Below are positions 52,271 to 61,399 of a stretch of DNA of 64,000 nt, one piece after another (position 1 is the stretch's first letter; each line of letters opens with the position of its first letter). A model generated the notes under the pieces. It saw nothing but the letters and a program-made list of their open reading frames with translations. It was not told the origin of the DNA and did no database searches. The DNA is from Pseudoalteromonas phenolica (GTDB lineage Bacteria; Pseudomonadota; Gammaproteobacteria; Enterobacterales; Alteromonadaceae), in assembly GCF_005876835.1 (NCBI RefSeq), contig NZ_PPSW01000006.1:186001-250000 (forward strand), read 5' to 3'. The translations under genes and the position numbers were made by a program.

Positions 52271-52309
52271 TTTAAATATGTGAGGGTATTGCACCCTCAC
52301 ATATTTAAA
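52271..52309. terminator. Bidirectional terminator, ydjA / Nramp-like gene
   Basis: The arm at 52271-52287 (core ATGTGAGGGT) pairs perfectly over 17 bp with 52293-52309 (core ACCCTCACAT), loop ATTGC. It overlaps the last codons of the convergent transporter gene. Confidence 0.88.
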
Positions 52310-53525
52310 ACACCTTCCAAAACACAAAAAGAGCTGAAATACCAACTAAAAACACAAAGCCTAAACCAGTCAATATCTTTATAAGCTTTGATTCTGACTG
52401 AAATACTTCACCCTTTACCAATTGATAATTTAACCATGCAAAAAAAGGTGTCGTTAAAAAAGACAGAGTCATCGCAAGCATCAGCATATCTTTGATATTC
52501 GCTTTGAAAAATAAAATAACAATTAAACCCAAAACAGCTTGAGCAATCAAAATCATCCACATTAGATTCTTAGGTGACTTGGTTACTAGGGTGTATGATT
52601 CGTTTAGTGTTCTGCTATAGCCATCTAAAACAGTTATTGTGGTGCCAAACATACACAAGAATGCAACCGTTGCAATTAACCAACGCGACCATTCACCTAT
52701 CGTAAGCGCATACATATCAATGAGTTGTTTAGAAAATGCAACGCCTGCAAGTTCAATCGGTTTATCCTGCCCATATTGAAGCGACACCCCAAGCGAGAAA
52801 AACAGCAAGGCGAGTAGCAATGTCAGTCCATATCCTAATTTGAAATCAAAAAGTGTTTCTTTAACGTCTATGTGTTTGTGTCGGTGTTTCGCTTTTATCC
52901 ATAGAGAATTTATCGCAGAAATTTCAATTGGCGCAGGCATCCAACCCATTAACGCCACCATAAATCCAAGCATTGCCATTGAGAAAGGAGATATTGGCGC
53001 AGCAGGTTCAGGGTGTACTTGTCCATTTGATAAAGCAACAACAAAGGCGATAAGTGTTGATAAGGTAAGAACCCCCATAATGATCTTACTGGCTTTATCA
53101 AGCGCTTTGTAATGACCAAGAAGTAATATCAATAAACACGTAAATAAAATACCAATGGATAAACTAGTCAAACTAGCTTGGAATGGTAAGACATATTGAA
53201 GCAGAAGCGCCGTAAGCAATAATACTCCTGCAGTGTTAACAACCGCAGAAATGACGTTAAGTAAAGTGAATAAATAAAATAATCCTGTGCTATTTTCTTT
53301 ATAACCTTCAACTAAGCTTTTATTTGTTCTGACCGTATAAGCAACTGCAAACTTGAAAAATGGATATTTCAATAAGTTAACAATGATAATAAACGCGAAA
53401 AGCTGCCAACCAAATATTGCGCCTGCTTGTGTTGAAGCAACTAAATGCGAACCGCCAACGGCAGCCGTTGCCATTAAAATACCAGGGCCTAAATTCTGGA
53501 TTGTGTTTTTTAAATCTGATGTCAT
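52305..53525 (-). CDS. Nramp-like transporter with non-canonical metal-site motifs
   Basis: 406 residues, about eleven membrane helices, LeuT-type fold expected. The first helix reads LGPGILMATAAVGGSHLVAS, as in Nramp, but where Nramp has the metal-binding DPGN this has GGSH, and helix 6 has GWMPAPIEISA rather than M-P-H. Related divergent Nramp-family proteins exist in many bacteria, some with different ion choice. ATG 53525 is preferred because the transporter homology starts there; an upstream ATG at 53558 would overlap the methyltransferase gene by 26 bases. Neither start has a good Shine-Dalgarno. Confidence 0.85.
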   Translation of the reverse strand: MTSDLKNTIQNLGPGILMATAAVGGSHLVASTQAGAIFGWQLFAFIIIVNLLKYPFFKFAVAYTVRTNKSLVEGYKENSTGLFYLFTLLNVISAVVNTAGVLLLTALLLQYVLPFQASLTSLSIGILFTCLLILLLGHYKALDKASKIIMGVLTLSTLIAFVVALSNGQVHPEPAAPISPFSMAMLGFMVALMGWMPAPIEISAINSLWIKAKHRHKHIDVKETLFDFKLGYGLTLLLALLFFSLGVSLQYGQDKPIELAGVAFSKQLIDMYALTIGEWSRWLIATVAFLCMFGTTITVLDGYSRTLNESYTLVTKSPKNLMWMILIAQAVLGLIVILFFKANIKDMLMLAMTLSFLTTPFFAWLNYQLVKGEVFQSESKLIKILTGLGFVFLVGISALFVFWKVF

Positions 53526-53532
53526 TTTTTTC

Positions 53533-54303
53533 TTATTTTTTGATAGCCTGAATGGCATATATTTGCGGGATCAACTTACCTTTATGGTGTTTGACAAATC
53601 CTTTTCCGTCTACATGCTGCAAATTTTGCTCACAATCATAAGGGGAGTAAGGTGATTCTATATATTGCTTTATTTCAAGCCCAGCGTTAATCAGGGCTTG
53701 GATCACATCACTCACAGAGTGTGACCAAGTCACAATGGTAGACTCTTTTCCATCGCAATTCTCAGTATAAGTGCCTTCTTTTTCAACATCAGCAGACTGT
53801 TTTTCGAAATAATCATAGCCTGAAAGCAGATCATTGAATGGGTGAAACTCAATCAAGACAAATTTGCCTCCAGATTTTAATGCATTTGAAATGGTTTTTG
53901 CCCATTGACTCAAATCTGGTAACCAACATAAAACGCCGTATGATGTATAAACAACGTCAAATTGCTTGTTATTATTTTCACCGAATTGAACTATGTCATC
54001 ACAGATAAAATTGGCATCGAGACAAAGCTCAGAAGAAAGCCGCTTAGCAGCATCAATTGCTTTGGCTGATAAATCAACCCCAGTTGTTTTCGCTCCCAGT
54101 CGAGTAAGTGAAAGCGTGTCTTGGCCAAAGTGACATTGCAAATGAAGCAAATCAAGCATTTCAACTGAGCCAAGTAATTCTTTCTCAAGAGGATTGAGGC
54201 TACATTTACCATTAATAAAAGATTGCACATCATAGAATGAAGACTCAAGGTGAATATCCGTTCTTTTATCCCATGTTGCTTTGTTGATATTTAAATAGTC
54301 CAT
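53533..54303 (-). CDS. Class I SAM-dependent methyltransferase
   Basis: 256 residues. SAM-binding motif I is LLHLQCHFGQDTLSLTRLGA, followed by an acidic end of strand 2 (TTGVDLSAKAI), CDDIVQF, and motif IV FDVVYTSYGVLCWLPDL. Resembles small-molecule methyltransferases of the UbiE/COQ5-like group; the substrate cannot be inferred. The Nramp-like gene begins just past its stop on the same strand (about 7 bp), so the two form a likely operon. Confidence 0.88.
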   Translation of the reverse strand: MDYLNINKATWDKRTDIHLESSFYDVQSFINGKCSLNPLEKELLGSVEMLDLLHLQCHFGQDTLSLTRLGAKTTGVDLSAKAIDAAKRLSSELCLDANFICDDIVQFGENNNKQFDVVYTSYGVLCWLPDLSQWAKTISNALKSGGKFVLIEFHPFNDLLSGYDYFEKQSADVEKEGTYTENCDGKESTIVTWSHSVSDVIQALINAGLEIKQYIESPYSPYDCEQNLQHVDGKGFVKHHKGKLIPQIYAIQAIKK

Positions 54304-54411
54304 ATCAGATACTTAACTTTTTGTTTTTAATATTCTAACACCACTACTTTATAAGATTACAAGTTAAAAATAGGTTGATTTTTTAACCATTCATTAGAAT
54401 AATAAAAAAGC

Positions 54412-54429
54412 TTGATAATGAGTTATCAA
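54412..54429. promoter_or_regulatory. Palindrome upstream of the RND efflux operon
   Basis: TTGATAA-TGAG-TTATCAA: perfect 7-bp arms. It lies about 109 bp before the methyltransferase start on one side and 153 bp before the efflux adaptor on the other; a candidate regulator site. Confidence 0.4.
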
Positions 54430-54465
54430 ATTAACCCACCAAAAAAACCAATATTTATTTCATTC

Positions 54466-54485
54466 TATACTTAGTACAAGTGTAC
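54466..54485 (+). promoter_or_regulatory. Candidate -10 box and operator before the efflux operon
   Basis: TATACT (54466-54471) as a possible -10 box, followed at once by the palindrome GTACA-AG-TGTAC (54474-54485) covering the expected start point, where a TetR-type repressor could act. The -35 region is poor and no regulator gene is adjacent. Confidence 0.35.
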
Positions 54486-54581
54486 AAATCACATTTTTGC
54501 TACTTTTATTTATAGTTATGCAATGCTGCATAGCAGTACTGAGTTCAGTTGCCAAAACTGGTGTATTTACAAGGAACCCCA

Positions 54582-55724
54582 ATGGCAAGCTTATTTTCTA
54601 GAAAAAAACGAATGACTAAGTCGCTATTATTTTTATCGATAATGTTTATCTCAAACGTCCATGCACAAGTTGTACGTTATAGCGAAGTAGTAGAGAAAGA
54701 AGAGCAAGAGCAGATCCGAGTAGTCGGAACGCTAAAAGCCTACCAAACATCTAATATTGCCATCAGTGAATCAGGACTGGTGACTGAGGTGTTGGTCAAT
54801 GATGGCGATTACGTTAAAAAAGGTGATCGACTTCTAAAAGTTGATGATAGACGTCTCATAGCGCAAGTCGACCAACTACGAGCAGAACATGCTGCAGCAA
54901 AAGAAAACTTAAAAGCCACTAAAGCTGAATTTGAACGAGCACAAAGTGACTATCAAGCATATTTAACTTCGCAAAAAAATAATGCGGTGTCTAAACAGCA
55001 GCTTGAAAGAAGCCGTGCAGAAGCTAATTCTACGAAAGCGAATATGTTCGCAGCGGAACAGAACGTGGATGCAGTGATGGCAAGTCTAACACTTGCGGAA
55101 GTAAAGCTTTCTGATACGCAGTTAGTTGCACCATTTAGTGGGCAAGTCGTAGAACGTCACGCTGAACTAGGGCAATGGTTATCTGCTGGCGATACTGCTT
55201 TTAAAGTCACTTCTTTCGATAAACTAGAAGCTTGGCTTGATATACCTGAACGACTTTCTCACATTAAATATAGTGAGGCGTTATCAATTCCATTGCAAAG
55301 TGCCAGTGTGTTGGCGACGTCTAATAAAGTGAAAGTAATTAATCAAATTGACCCTAGAGCGCGAACTTTCAAAGTTATTGCTGAAATTAGCCACCCTGGA
55401 TTTATGCCTGGAATGTCAGTCAGTGCTTGGCTTGCTACAAACGCCAAATCATCAACATTAATGGTGCCGAAAGATGCCTTGATCCAACGTGGTGGTAGTT
55501 ATTTTGTTTATAAGGTGAATACCGACGGAGACAAACAGTCTGCGCAATTCGTACCTGTAAAAGTGAATTTTCATAGATCTGGTTGGGTTGCTATTGATAG
55601 TGTCGTTTTAGCCAATGGCGATAAAGTGGTGACTGAAGGGAATGAGCGGCTAATGCCTGGCCCTGTTGTGGCTGTACCAGATACGCAAGTCAGTTCGCAG
55701 TCTGTTTCAGAGAATGTGAACTAA
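54582..55724 (+). CDS. RND efflux periplasmic adaptor (membrane fusion protein)
   Basis: 380 residues. Export signal (LLFLSIMFISNVHA), then the biotinyl-lipoyl half-motif GLVTEVLVNDGDYVKKGD, a coiled-coil hairpin (about 95-175), the second lipoyl half (TQLVAPFSGQVVERHAELGQ) and beta-barrel and membrane-proximal domains. ATG 54582 has AAGGA 6 bases upstream; TTG at 54549 is out-competed. It bridges the inner-membrane pump to an outer-membrane channel. No channel gene is in this operon, so a shared TolC-type protein is probably used. The pump gene starts 11 bp downstream. Confidence 0.92.
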   Translation: MASLFSRKKRMTKSLLFLSIMFISNVHAQVVRYSEVVEKEEQEQIRVVGTLKAYQTSNIAISESGLVTEVLVNDGDYVKKGDRLLKVDDRRLIAQVDQLRAEHAAAKENLKATKAEFERAQSDYQAYLTSQKNNAVSKQQLERSRAEANSTKANMFAAEQNVDAVMASLTLAEVKLSDTQLVAPFSGQVVERHAELGQWLSAGDTAFKVTSFDKLEAWLDIPERLSHIKYSEALSIPLQSASVLATSNKVKVINQIDPRARTFKVIAEISHPGFMPGMSVSAWLATNAKSSTLMVPKDALIQRGGSYFVYKVNTDGDKQSAQFVPVKVNFHRSGWVAIDSVVLANGDKVVTEGNERLMPGPVVAVPDTQVSSQSVSENVN

Positions 55725-55735
55725 AAAGGATATTT

Positions 55736-58700
55736 ATGAATGTAGTTAAATCTGCGGTAAAACAACCAATTTCTGTGGTTGTTGCCGTTATTTTGTCAGT
55801 GCTTGCAGGCATATTGGCATTCACAAAAGTCCCAGTTCAGATGACCCCAACTGTCGACTCGGTTGTCGTCAGTGTGCGTACATTTTGGGAAAACGCCAGT
55901 CCGGAAGAAATTGAATCTGATGTTGTTATTGAACAAGAGAAGGTGCTTTCTGATGTCACTGGTTTAGTTTCGTTAACCAGTATTAGTCAAAACTCAGCGG
56001 CTCAACTTAGATTAGAATTTGAAACAGGCACTGACATTAATAAAGCGCAGGCTGAAGTGGTACAAAAACTCAATGAAGTACCTGCTTACCCGATGGGTGT
56101 CTCTCAACCAACTGTTGAAGGTGTCGATCCCATGTCAGTCGATTACATCGCATGGGTAGGCTTGGCCGCGACAGATCCTAACTTTGATAATACGACTTTG
56201 TATGACTTTATGGAAAGGCGATTAAGGCCACGTCTTGAGAACATAAAAGGTATATCGAAAGTCGGCATGATGGGCGCACGCGAGCAAGAACTTCAAATTA
56301 GAGTAGACCCAGTAAAATTGGCAAACTTTGGTGTGACATACAGTCAGCTTGTTGATGCTATACAGCTTAGCAACACAAGCTATTCAGGAGGTAGACTGCC
56401 TGATGGTAAAAATGATATTCGTGTTAAAGCCCATGGTCGTTTTAGTGATGTGTCTGAAGTGAAAAACATTGTATTACGCAGAGATATCAATGGCCCTGTG
56501 TATATCAGTGATGTTGCTGAGGTGGTCATAGATTATAAAGACATGACTGATTGGGTGAGAGCCCGTGGCGTAAAAATGCCATTTTTTAATTTTCAGTTAA
56601 CTCGCGGTGCGAACTTACTTGAAGCTATGAACGCTTTAAAAGTGGAAATGGCTGAGCTTAATAAACCGGGAGGGATGCTTGACCAGCATGCCAAAAAACT
56701 TGGTATAAACGGCACATTTGAACTAGTTTTGACATGGGATTCATCAACTTATGTAGAAAATGCCATTGAGCTTGTACAAAGTAATATTGTCGTTGGAGGC
56801 ATGTTAGCCGTATTCACTTTATTATTATTTTTACGCTCACTCAGAACCATAGGCGTAATTGCAATAGCTATCCCAATTTCTGTTATTGCATCTGTTGTTG
56901 TCTTAGTTGCACTTGGCCGATCTATCAATATTGTCTCTTTGGCTGGCATGGCTTTCGCGGTAGGCATGGTGGTAGATAACGCCATCGTTGTTATAGAAAA
57001 CATATTCAGGCATCTAGAAATGGGTAAAAGGCCACTCAAGGCCAGTGTCGATGGTACCCAAGAAGTAGCAGGGGCGGTATTTGCCTCAACCATGACCACG
57101 CTCGTGGTATTTATTCCTATATTAACCATCAGTGACAGTGCGGGTCAGTTATTTAGAGACATATCTCTTGCTATTATGGCTGCGGTTTTTATTAGTTTTA
57201 TTGTTTCAATCTTAGTCATTCCGGTCGCAGGGAGCTATTTTTTGAGAATGCGTACTGAGTCTAAGCAAGTAGAAATCAACTTAAAATGGTTTAAAGCGGT
57301 TGAGGTTAAAGCGGCAAAACTCCCTGACACAATAGGTGCTATCTTTACTTATCTTACAGAAACGACCAAACGAAAGTTAATTGTAATTTCAAGCTTTGGC
57401 GTTATCACACTTGCTGGTATCGCAATTTTAATTCCGCCATTAGATTACTTGCCTAAGGGTAATCGGAATTTTGCATTTGGCTTTATGGTACCACCACCTG
57501 GTTACAATTTAGATCAAATATCAGAAATTGGCGATCGTATAGAACAAAAGCTACGTCCTGCTTGGGAGCTAACTGAAGATAAATATCAAGCTGAGCAATA
57601 CTTTAGACAAGGTGAACGCGCAACCGAAGCAGATAGGCCAAGCATTCAATTAATGGATGGCTCTATGATAGATGCCCCAAAAGTTGATCATTACTTCTTA
57701 GTTGCAATGGGTGGGCAAGTATTGCATGGCCTTATTCCACAAGACCCGATTAAAACTGTAGATTCAGTTGATTTCCTTAATCAAACTTTAATGGGAGTAA
57801 ACGCACCTGATGTTATCGGCTTTGCTTTTCAGTTTCCTCTGTTCAGCACGGGTGGCACAACGGGTTCAGCCATCCAAATTGATTTGGTGGGAGATGACTT
57901 AGAGCAAATAACGCAAAGCGCGACAGCCTTGTTGTTTAAATTGATTGGTAAATATGGTCCTTATGCAACCATACCTGAGCCTGCTAATTTCATTTTACCG
58001 ACGCCTGAGTTAAGTATTAAACCATTAGATGAGCGTTTGGCTGAGCTTAATATGACCCGAAGAGATCTGGGGTTAGCTGTGCAAACAAATGGTGATGGTG
58101 TGATTCTAATGAACAGTTTTGCCATAGGTGGAGAGCTAAAAGATCTCAAAGTGGTAACGCAAGCTCAACAATCGGATTATCCAATTGAATCTTTAATGCA
58201 ATTACCTATTGCCACACCTGGTTCCGCTGTAATCGATCTTCAGTCTATTGCACTTGTAGAGCGAACTCAGACTGCAGACCAAATAAAACACGTTGCTAGA
58301 CAAAGGGCGATTACTTTGCAATTTACACCTCCAGCAGGTATGCCACTTGAACAAGCTATTAACTCGGTTAATGCTATGGTGAGTGAATTAAAAAGCCAAG
58401 GTGCGATGTCTCAATATGTTGATGTGAACATGGCGGGCAGTGCAGGTAAATTAGCAGATCTAAAAAATGCACTGTTAGGTGATGGCAGTTTATTTGGTAC
58501 GTTAAGTTCGAGCATGTTCTTAGCTATGTTCGTGGTTTATTTGGTGATGGTCATCTTGTTTCAAAACTGGAAGTATCCACTGGTTATTTTGGTTACGGTA
58601 CCGCTGGCAACATTAGGTGGATTTATGGGCTTGAGTGCTGTGCATTGGGCCAGCGTATTTGACCGATATACACCAATTCAAAACCTTGATGTACTTACAT

Positions 58701-59047
58701 TACTTGGCTTTGTAATTTTGGCAGGTGTGGTTGTAAACAATGCGATTCTAATTGTGCATCAAGCATTAAATAAACAAAAAGAGCGCGGAATGAACGGGCA
58801 GCTTGCTATCCGATCTTCAGTTGAAAGCCGAGTCAGGCCAATTATGATGTCAACGCTCACCTCTGTCGGGGGGATGTTACCACTTGTATTAATGCCAGGG
58901 GCAGGGAGTGAATTATATCGTGGGCTTGGTGCGGTTGTTGTGGGTGGACTTGTTGTTTCTACAATTTTTACACTGATCCTGGTTCCTGTTTTGTTGAGCT
59001 TTTTAATGAAAGATGAAGTGAAACAAACAGAAAACAATTTAGCTTAA
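55736..59047 (+). CDS. RND efflux pump, HAE1 type
   Basis: 1103 residues, twelve helices and two large periplasmic loops. Starts in VKQPISVVVAVILSVLAGILAF; the porter region has PEEIESDVVIEQEKVLSDVTG and helix 4 reads AFAVGMVVDNAIVVIEN, so the proton-relay pair is Asp-Asn rather than the Asp-Asp of AcrB, a known variant in this family. Helix 10 has VVVNNAILIVHQ. The central loop (570-640) is longer than in AcrB. Drug or toxic-compound export by proton motive force. Second gene of a two-gene operon closed by a terminator. Confidence 0.93.
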   Translation: MNVVKSAVKQPISVVVAVILSVLAGILAFTKVPVQMTPTVDSVVVSVRTFWENASPEEIESDVVIEQEKVLSDVTGLVSLTSISQNSAAQLRLEFETGTDINKAQAEVVQKLNEVPAYPMGVSQPTVEGVDPMSVDYIAWVGLAATDPNFDNTTLYDFMERRLRPRLENIKGISKVGMMGAREQELQIRVDPVKLANFGVTYSQLVDAIQLSNTSYSGGRLPDGKNDIRVKAHGRFSDVSEVKNIVLRRDINGPVYISDVAEVVIDYKDMTDWVRARGVKMPFFNFQLTRGANLLEAMNALKVEMAELNKPGGMLDQHAKKLGINGTFELVLTWDSSTYVENAIELVQSNIVVGGMLAVFTLLLFLRSLRTIGVIAIAIPISVIASVVVLVALGRSINIVSLAGMAFAVGMVVDNAIVVIENIFRHLEMGKRPLKASVDGTQEVAGAVFASTMTTLVVFIPILTISDSAGQLFRDISLAIMAAVFISFIVSILVIPVAGSYFLRMRTESKQVEINLKWFKAVEVKAAKLPDTIGAIFTYLTETTKRKLIVISSFGVITLAGIAILIPPLDYLPKGNRNFAFGFMVPPPGYNLDQISEIGDRIEQKLRPAWELTEDKYQAEQYFRQGERATEADRPSIQLMDGSMIDAPKVDHYFLVAMGGQVLHGLIPQDPIKTVDSVDFLNQTLMGVNAPDVIGFAFQFPLFSTGGTTGSAIQIDLVGDDLEQITQSATALLFKLIGKYGPYATIPEPANFILPTPELSIKPLDERLAELNMTRRDLGLAVQTNGDGVILMNSFAIGGELKDLKVVTQAQQSDYPIESLMQLPIATPGSAVIDLQSIALVERTQTADQIKHVARQRAITLQFTPPAGMPLEQAINSVNAMVSELKSQGAMSQYVDVNMAGSAGKLADLKNALLGDGSLFGTLSSSMFLAMFVVYLVMVILFQNWKYPLVILVTVPLATLGGFMGLSAVHWASVFDRYTPIQNLDVLTLLGFVILAGVVVNNAILIVHQALNKQKERGMNGQLAIRSSVESRVRPIMMSTLTSVGGMLPLVLMPGAGSELYRGLGAVVVGGLVVSTIFTLILVPVLLSFLMKDEVKQTENNLA

Positions 59048-59052
59048 TTATT

Positions 59053-59076
59053 AAGGCTCCATGCGGGGCCTTTTTT
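59053..59076 (+). terminator. Rho-independent terminator of the RND operon
   Basis: AAGGCTCC (59053-59060) pairs with GGGGCCTT (59065-59072, one G-U), loop ATGC, then TTTT. Confidence 0.85.
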
Positions 59077-59090
59077 ATAGGCTTTTAAAC

Positions 59091-59285
59091 ATGAATAATG
59101 AAACACCTTCAAATATAGAATCACCTTGTATCCGGCAATGCTGCTTGGATGAGAATGATGTCTGTGTTGGTTGCTTTAGAAGCTTAGATGAAATTTTAAA
59201 GTGGAATTCATTGTCAGATAATGAAAAACAAGTAATTATGAATACTTGCATTGAAAGAAAACAACAAAAAAAGGAATCAAGATGA
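59091..59285 (+). CDS. DUF1289 family small Cys-rich protein
   Basis: 64 residues. Four-Cys pattern: SPCIRQCCLDENDVCVGCFRSLDEI, the DUF1289 (YdhL-type) signature, probably a small metal- or Fe-S-binding fold. ATG 59091 is chosen: ATG at 59061 lies within the loop of the preceding terminator and would add an unrelated tail. It overlaps the MAPEG gene by 4 bases. Confidence 0.88.
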   Translation: MNNETPSNIESPCIRQCCLDENDVCVGCFRSLDEILKWNSLSDNEKQVIMNTCIERKQQKKESR

Positions 59286-59662
59286 TCACCCCAATTTACG
59301 TTGCCTTATTAGCATTATTATTCTTATTCTTAAGTTTTAAGACGATAAAAGTAAGAAAAAAATTACAAATCGGTGTTGGTACAGGAGACAACCCAGAATT
59401 GCTAAGAGCCATGCGTGTGCATGCTAATTTCTCAGAATACGTACCAATCAGTTTGATATTAATTTTATCAGTTGAATTATTAAAAGGGCATTTTATTCTT
59501 GTCCATGGTCTCGGTGCAGCATTGTTAATTGGACGAGTACTTCATGCTTATGGCGTTTCTCAAACCAAAGAAAACTTAAAGTTTCGCGTATCAGGCATGT
59601 TGCTTACATTCTCAACTATGCTGGTCTCGATAGTTTCAATTATTTACCTTTCAATTTTTTAA
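59282..59662 (+). CDS. MAPEG family membrane protein, YecN-like
   Basis: 126 residues, four helices. Begins MITPIYVALLALLFLFLSF and has GDNPELLRAMRVHANFSEYVP, the diagnostic MAPEG signature (RAxRxHxNxxEyxP), then GRVLHAYGVSQ. Bacterial MAPEG proteins of the YecN/YidI kind are related to glutathione S-transferases but function is undefined. Translationally coupled to the DUF1289 gene (ATGA overlap). Confidence 0.9.
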   Translation: MITPIYVALLALLFLFLSFKTIKVRKKLQIGVGTGDNPELLRAMRVHANFSEYVPISLILILSVELLKGHFILVHGLGAALLIGRVLHAYGVSQTKENLKFRVSGMLLTFSTMLVSIVSIIYLSIF

Positions 59663-59664
59663 CA

Positions 59665-59685
59665 GAAAAGCGCTGCGCGCTTTTC
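59665..59685 (+). terminator. Rho-independent terminator of the MAPEG gene
   Basis: GAAAAGCGC (59665-59673) pairs with GCGCTTTTC (59677-59685), loop TGC. Confidence 0.85.
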
Positions 59686-59687
59686 TT

Positions 59688-59849
59688 ATACCAATCCGCT
59701 TAACTAAGTGGTCTATTTTGAGGCAAGAAAACCTTGTTGGTAGCAAGGCAAATATTTCGTTATTTAGTTGTTCTAAATGAGAAATCTTTAACGCAGCTAT
59801 CATCAGGTTTAATCCCTCAAAATGATTAAGTGTTATTGCGGATTGGTAT
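59688..59849. mobile_element. MITE-like element with 12-bp perfect terminal inverted repeats
   Basis: ATACCAATCCGC (59688-59699) and GCGGATTGGTAT (59838-59849) are perfect inverted ends, flanked by TA-rich sequence. Subterminal sequence is also inverted in an imperfect way (ATTTTGAGG-C against the complement of CCTCAAAAT near the right end), giving related arms of about 45 bp. No coding capacity; the 162-bp length suits a non-autonomous element. The left end abuts the MAPEG terminator. Confidence 0.75.
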
Positions 59850-59943
59850 TATTCTTTTCTAAAACTTTCCTCTACTATTTCTATAATTAAAGCATCAAAA
59901 CTATCTTGTTGTTTATTACGTATTCAGCCTTAATGAGTTCAAT

Positions 59944-59958
59944 GTAAGTCTTTGTAAA
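59944..59958 (+). promoter_or_regulatory. Candidate CpxR box before the second RND operon
   Basis: GTAAG-TCTTT-GTAAA matches 9 of 10 defined positions of the CpxR consensus GTAAA-N5-GTAAA. A TTGACA follows at 59967-59972, although no good -10 box is placed correctly after it. The site lies about 65 bp before the TolC-like gene. Confidence 0.4.
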
Positions 59959-60022
59959 GATGATTGTTGACAGATTTCTTCAAATATAGACTTTAAACGG
60001 ACATGAATTAATAGGTTCAATG

Positions 60023-61399
60023 ATGCAAAAGAAATGCCTTGTGTTGATAATATGTGCGGCTTTAGCTGGATGTAATTCAACATTAGAATCAAATAAATTA
60101 CCTCAAGACAACGTGCCGAATAATTGGTTCGAATATGAGTCTGATGGGATAAGCTCTGACAGCTGGCAAGAAATCAATAAAAATAAGCACCTACACACGT
60201 TGATATTGCAATCAATTTCCAATAATCGTTCAATTCGTAAAGCGCGATTAGAATTAGACATTGCCAAGCAACAGCTAATTATTGCAGATGCAGACTTTTT
60301 ACCAAGTCTTTCATCTAGTTTCGATTACAACAAAAGAAAACAAGCTAGCCAAGATAGTGCATCATCAAGTTATGGTATTGGTTTGGATTTAAAGTATGAA
60401 CTTGATGTTTGGGGAAAGCTCAGTGCCAATAGTCGGCAAGCTAATCTAAATTATCTATCAGCACTTGCTAGCTATGAACAACAGCTCATCAATTTAGTCA
60501 CAAGCGTATCTAAATCTTGGTATTCTTTGGTTGAATCAGAACAACAAATCAAATTACAAAAAGAACGGGCAGAGCTCACTAAACAAAGTGTTGATATTAT
60601 AGAGAAGGGATACAGACAAGGCCTAAACAGTGCGCTTGACGTTTATTTGGCAAGAACGGAATTAAATAACGAACAAGCTAAATTATTTGAATTACTTAAT
60701 AGTAATAAGCGTTTACAACGAGACCTCAAAACTTTATTGGCTGAATATCCGGAAGCTAATGTAATTACTGATGCTGATTTTCCAGAATTGAGCTCGCTTA
60801 ATTCACTTGGCCTGCCAAGCGAGGTGATCAAACAAAAGCCAGCGATTCAATCTGCTTGGTTCAAATTATTAGCCCAAGATGCAGCATTGGCTTATGCACA
60901 TAAACAGCGCTTCCCAAGTTTTAATTTGTCTTTGAGTATAGATTCATCGGATGACAAATTTTCTGATGTGATCCGATTCGATCAAATCGGTTGGAATTTC
61001 TTAGCAGGTATTACAGCGCCAATTTTTAATGCAGGTAGACTTGCTGCAAATGAAGAAAAACAAAGGCTAACCTTAAAGAGCCTTGAGCTGAGTTATTTAG
61101 AAGATGTTAATTCGACCTTTAAAGACATTGAAAATAGTTTGGCTAACGAGCAAGCGCTTATTGCCAGACTTGAGAAGGTAAAACACTCATCTGAAAACGC
61201 AAAACTTGCCTCGACATTATCTTTTGAGCAATACCAAAAAGGGCTCGTCAGTTATACCACAGTATTAGATGCGCAGAAGCGAAGTTTTGATGCACAAAGT
61301 AATTTCATTTCTCTTAATAACCAATTATTACAAAATCGCTTTTCTCTTTACCAAGCAATTGGTGGTAAATACCTCATCGATTCTCAGGAAAAACAATAA
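60023..61399 (+). CDS. Outer-membrane efflux lipoprotein, TolC/NodT type
   Basis: 458 residues. Lipoprotein signal LIICAALAGCNST. The mature part has two repeated OEP domains of long helices, with SLSSSFDYNKRKQ, LDLKYELDVWGKLSA (the NodT-type YELDLWG motif) and FNAGRLAANEEKQRLTLKSL. It forms the trimeric exit duct for the pump encoded downstream. ATG 60023 is preferred to 60020 because AGGT lies 7 bases upstream. The adaptor gene overlaps its stop by one base (TAATG). Confidence 0.93.
   Translation: MQKKCLVLIICAALAGCNSTLESNKLPQDNVPNNWFEYESDGISSDSWQEINKNKHLHTLILQSISNNRSIRKARLELDIAKQQLIIADADFLPSLSSSFDYNKRKQASQDSASSSYGIGLDLKYELDVWGKLSANSRQANLNYLSALASYEQQLINLVTSVSKSWYSLVESEQQIKLQKERAELTKQSVDIIEKGYRQGLNSALDVYLARTELNNEQAKLFELLNSNKRLQRDLKTLLAEYPEANVITDADFPELSSLNSLGLPSEVIKQKPAIQSAWFKLLAQDAALAYAHKQRFPSFNLSLSIDSSDDKFSDVIRFDQIGWNFLAGITAPIFNAGRLAANEEKQRLTLKSLELSYLEDVNSTFKDIENSLANEQALIARLEKVKHSSENAKLASTLSFEQYQKGLVSYTTVLDAQKRSFDAQSNFISLNNQLLQNRFSLYQAIGGKYLIDSQEKQ

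Noticed and set aside
55736..59047. Asp-Asn in helix 4 as a sign of a dead RND pump
   Set aside because: Many functional-looking HAE1 pumps carry the VDNAIVV variant, so it is not evidence of inactivity.
59061..59090. ATG 59061 as start of the DUF1289 gene
   Set aside because: It lies in the loop of the upstream terminator; family homology begins after ATG 59091.
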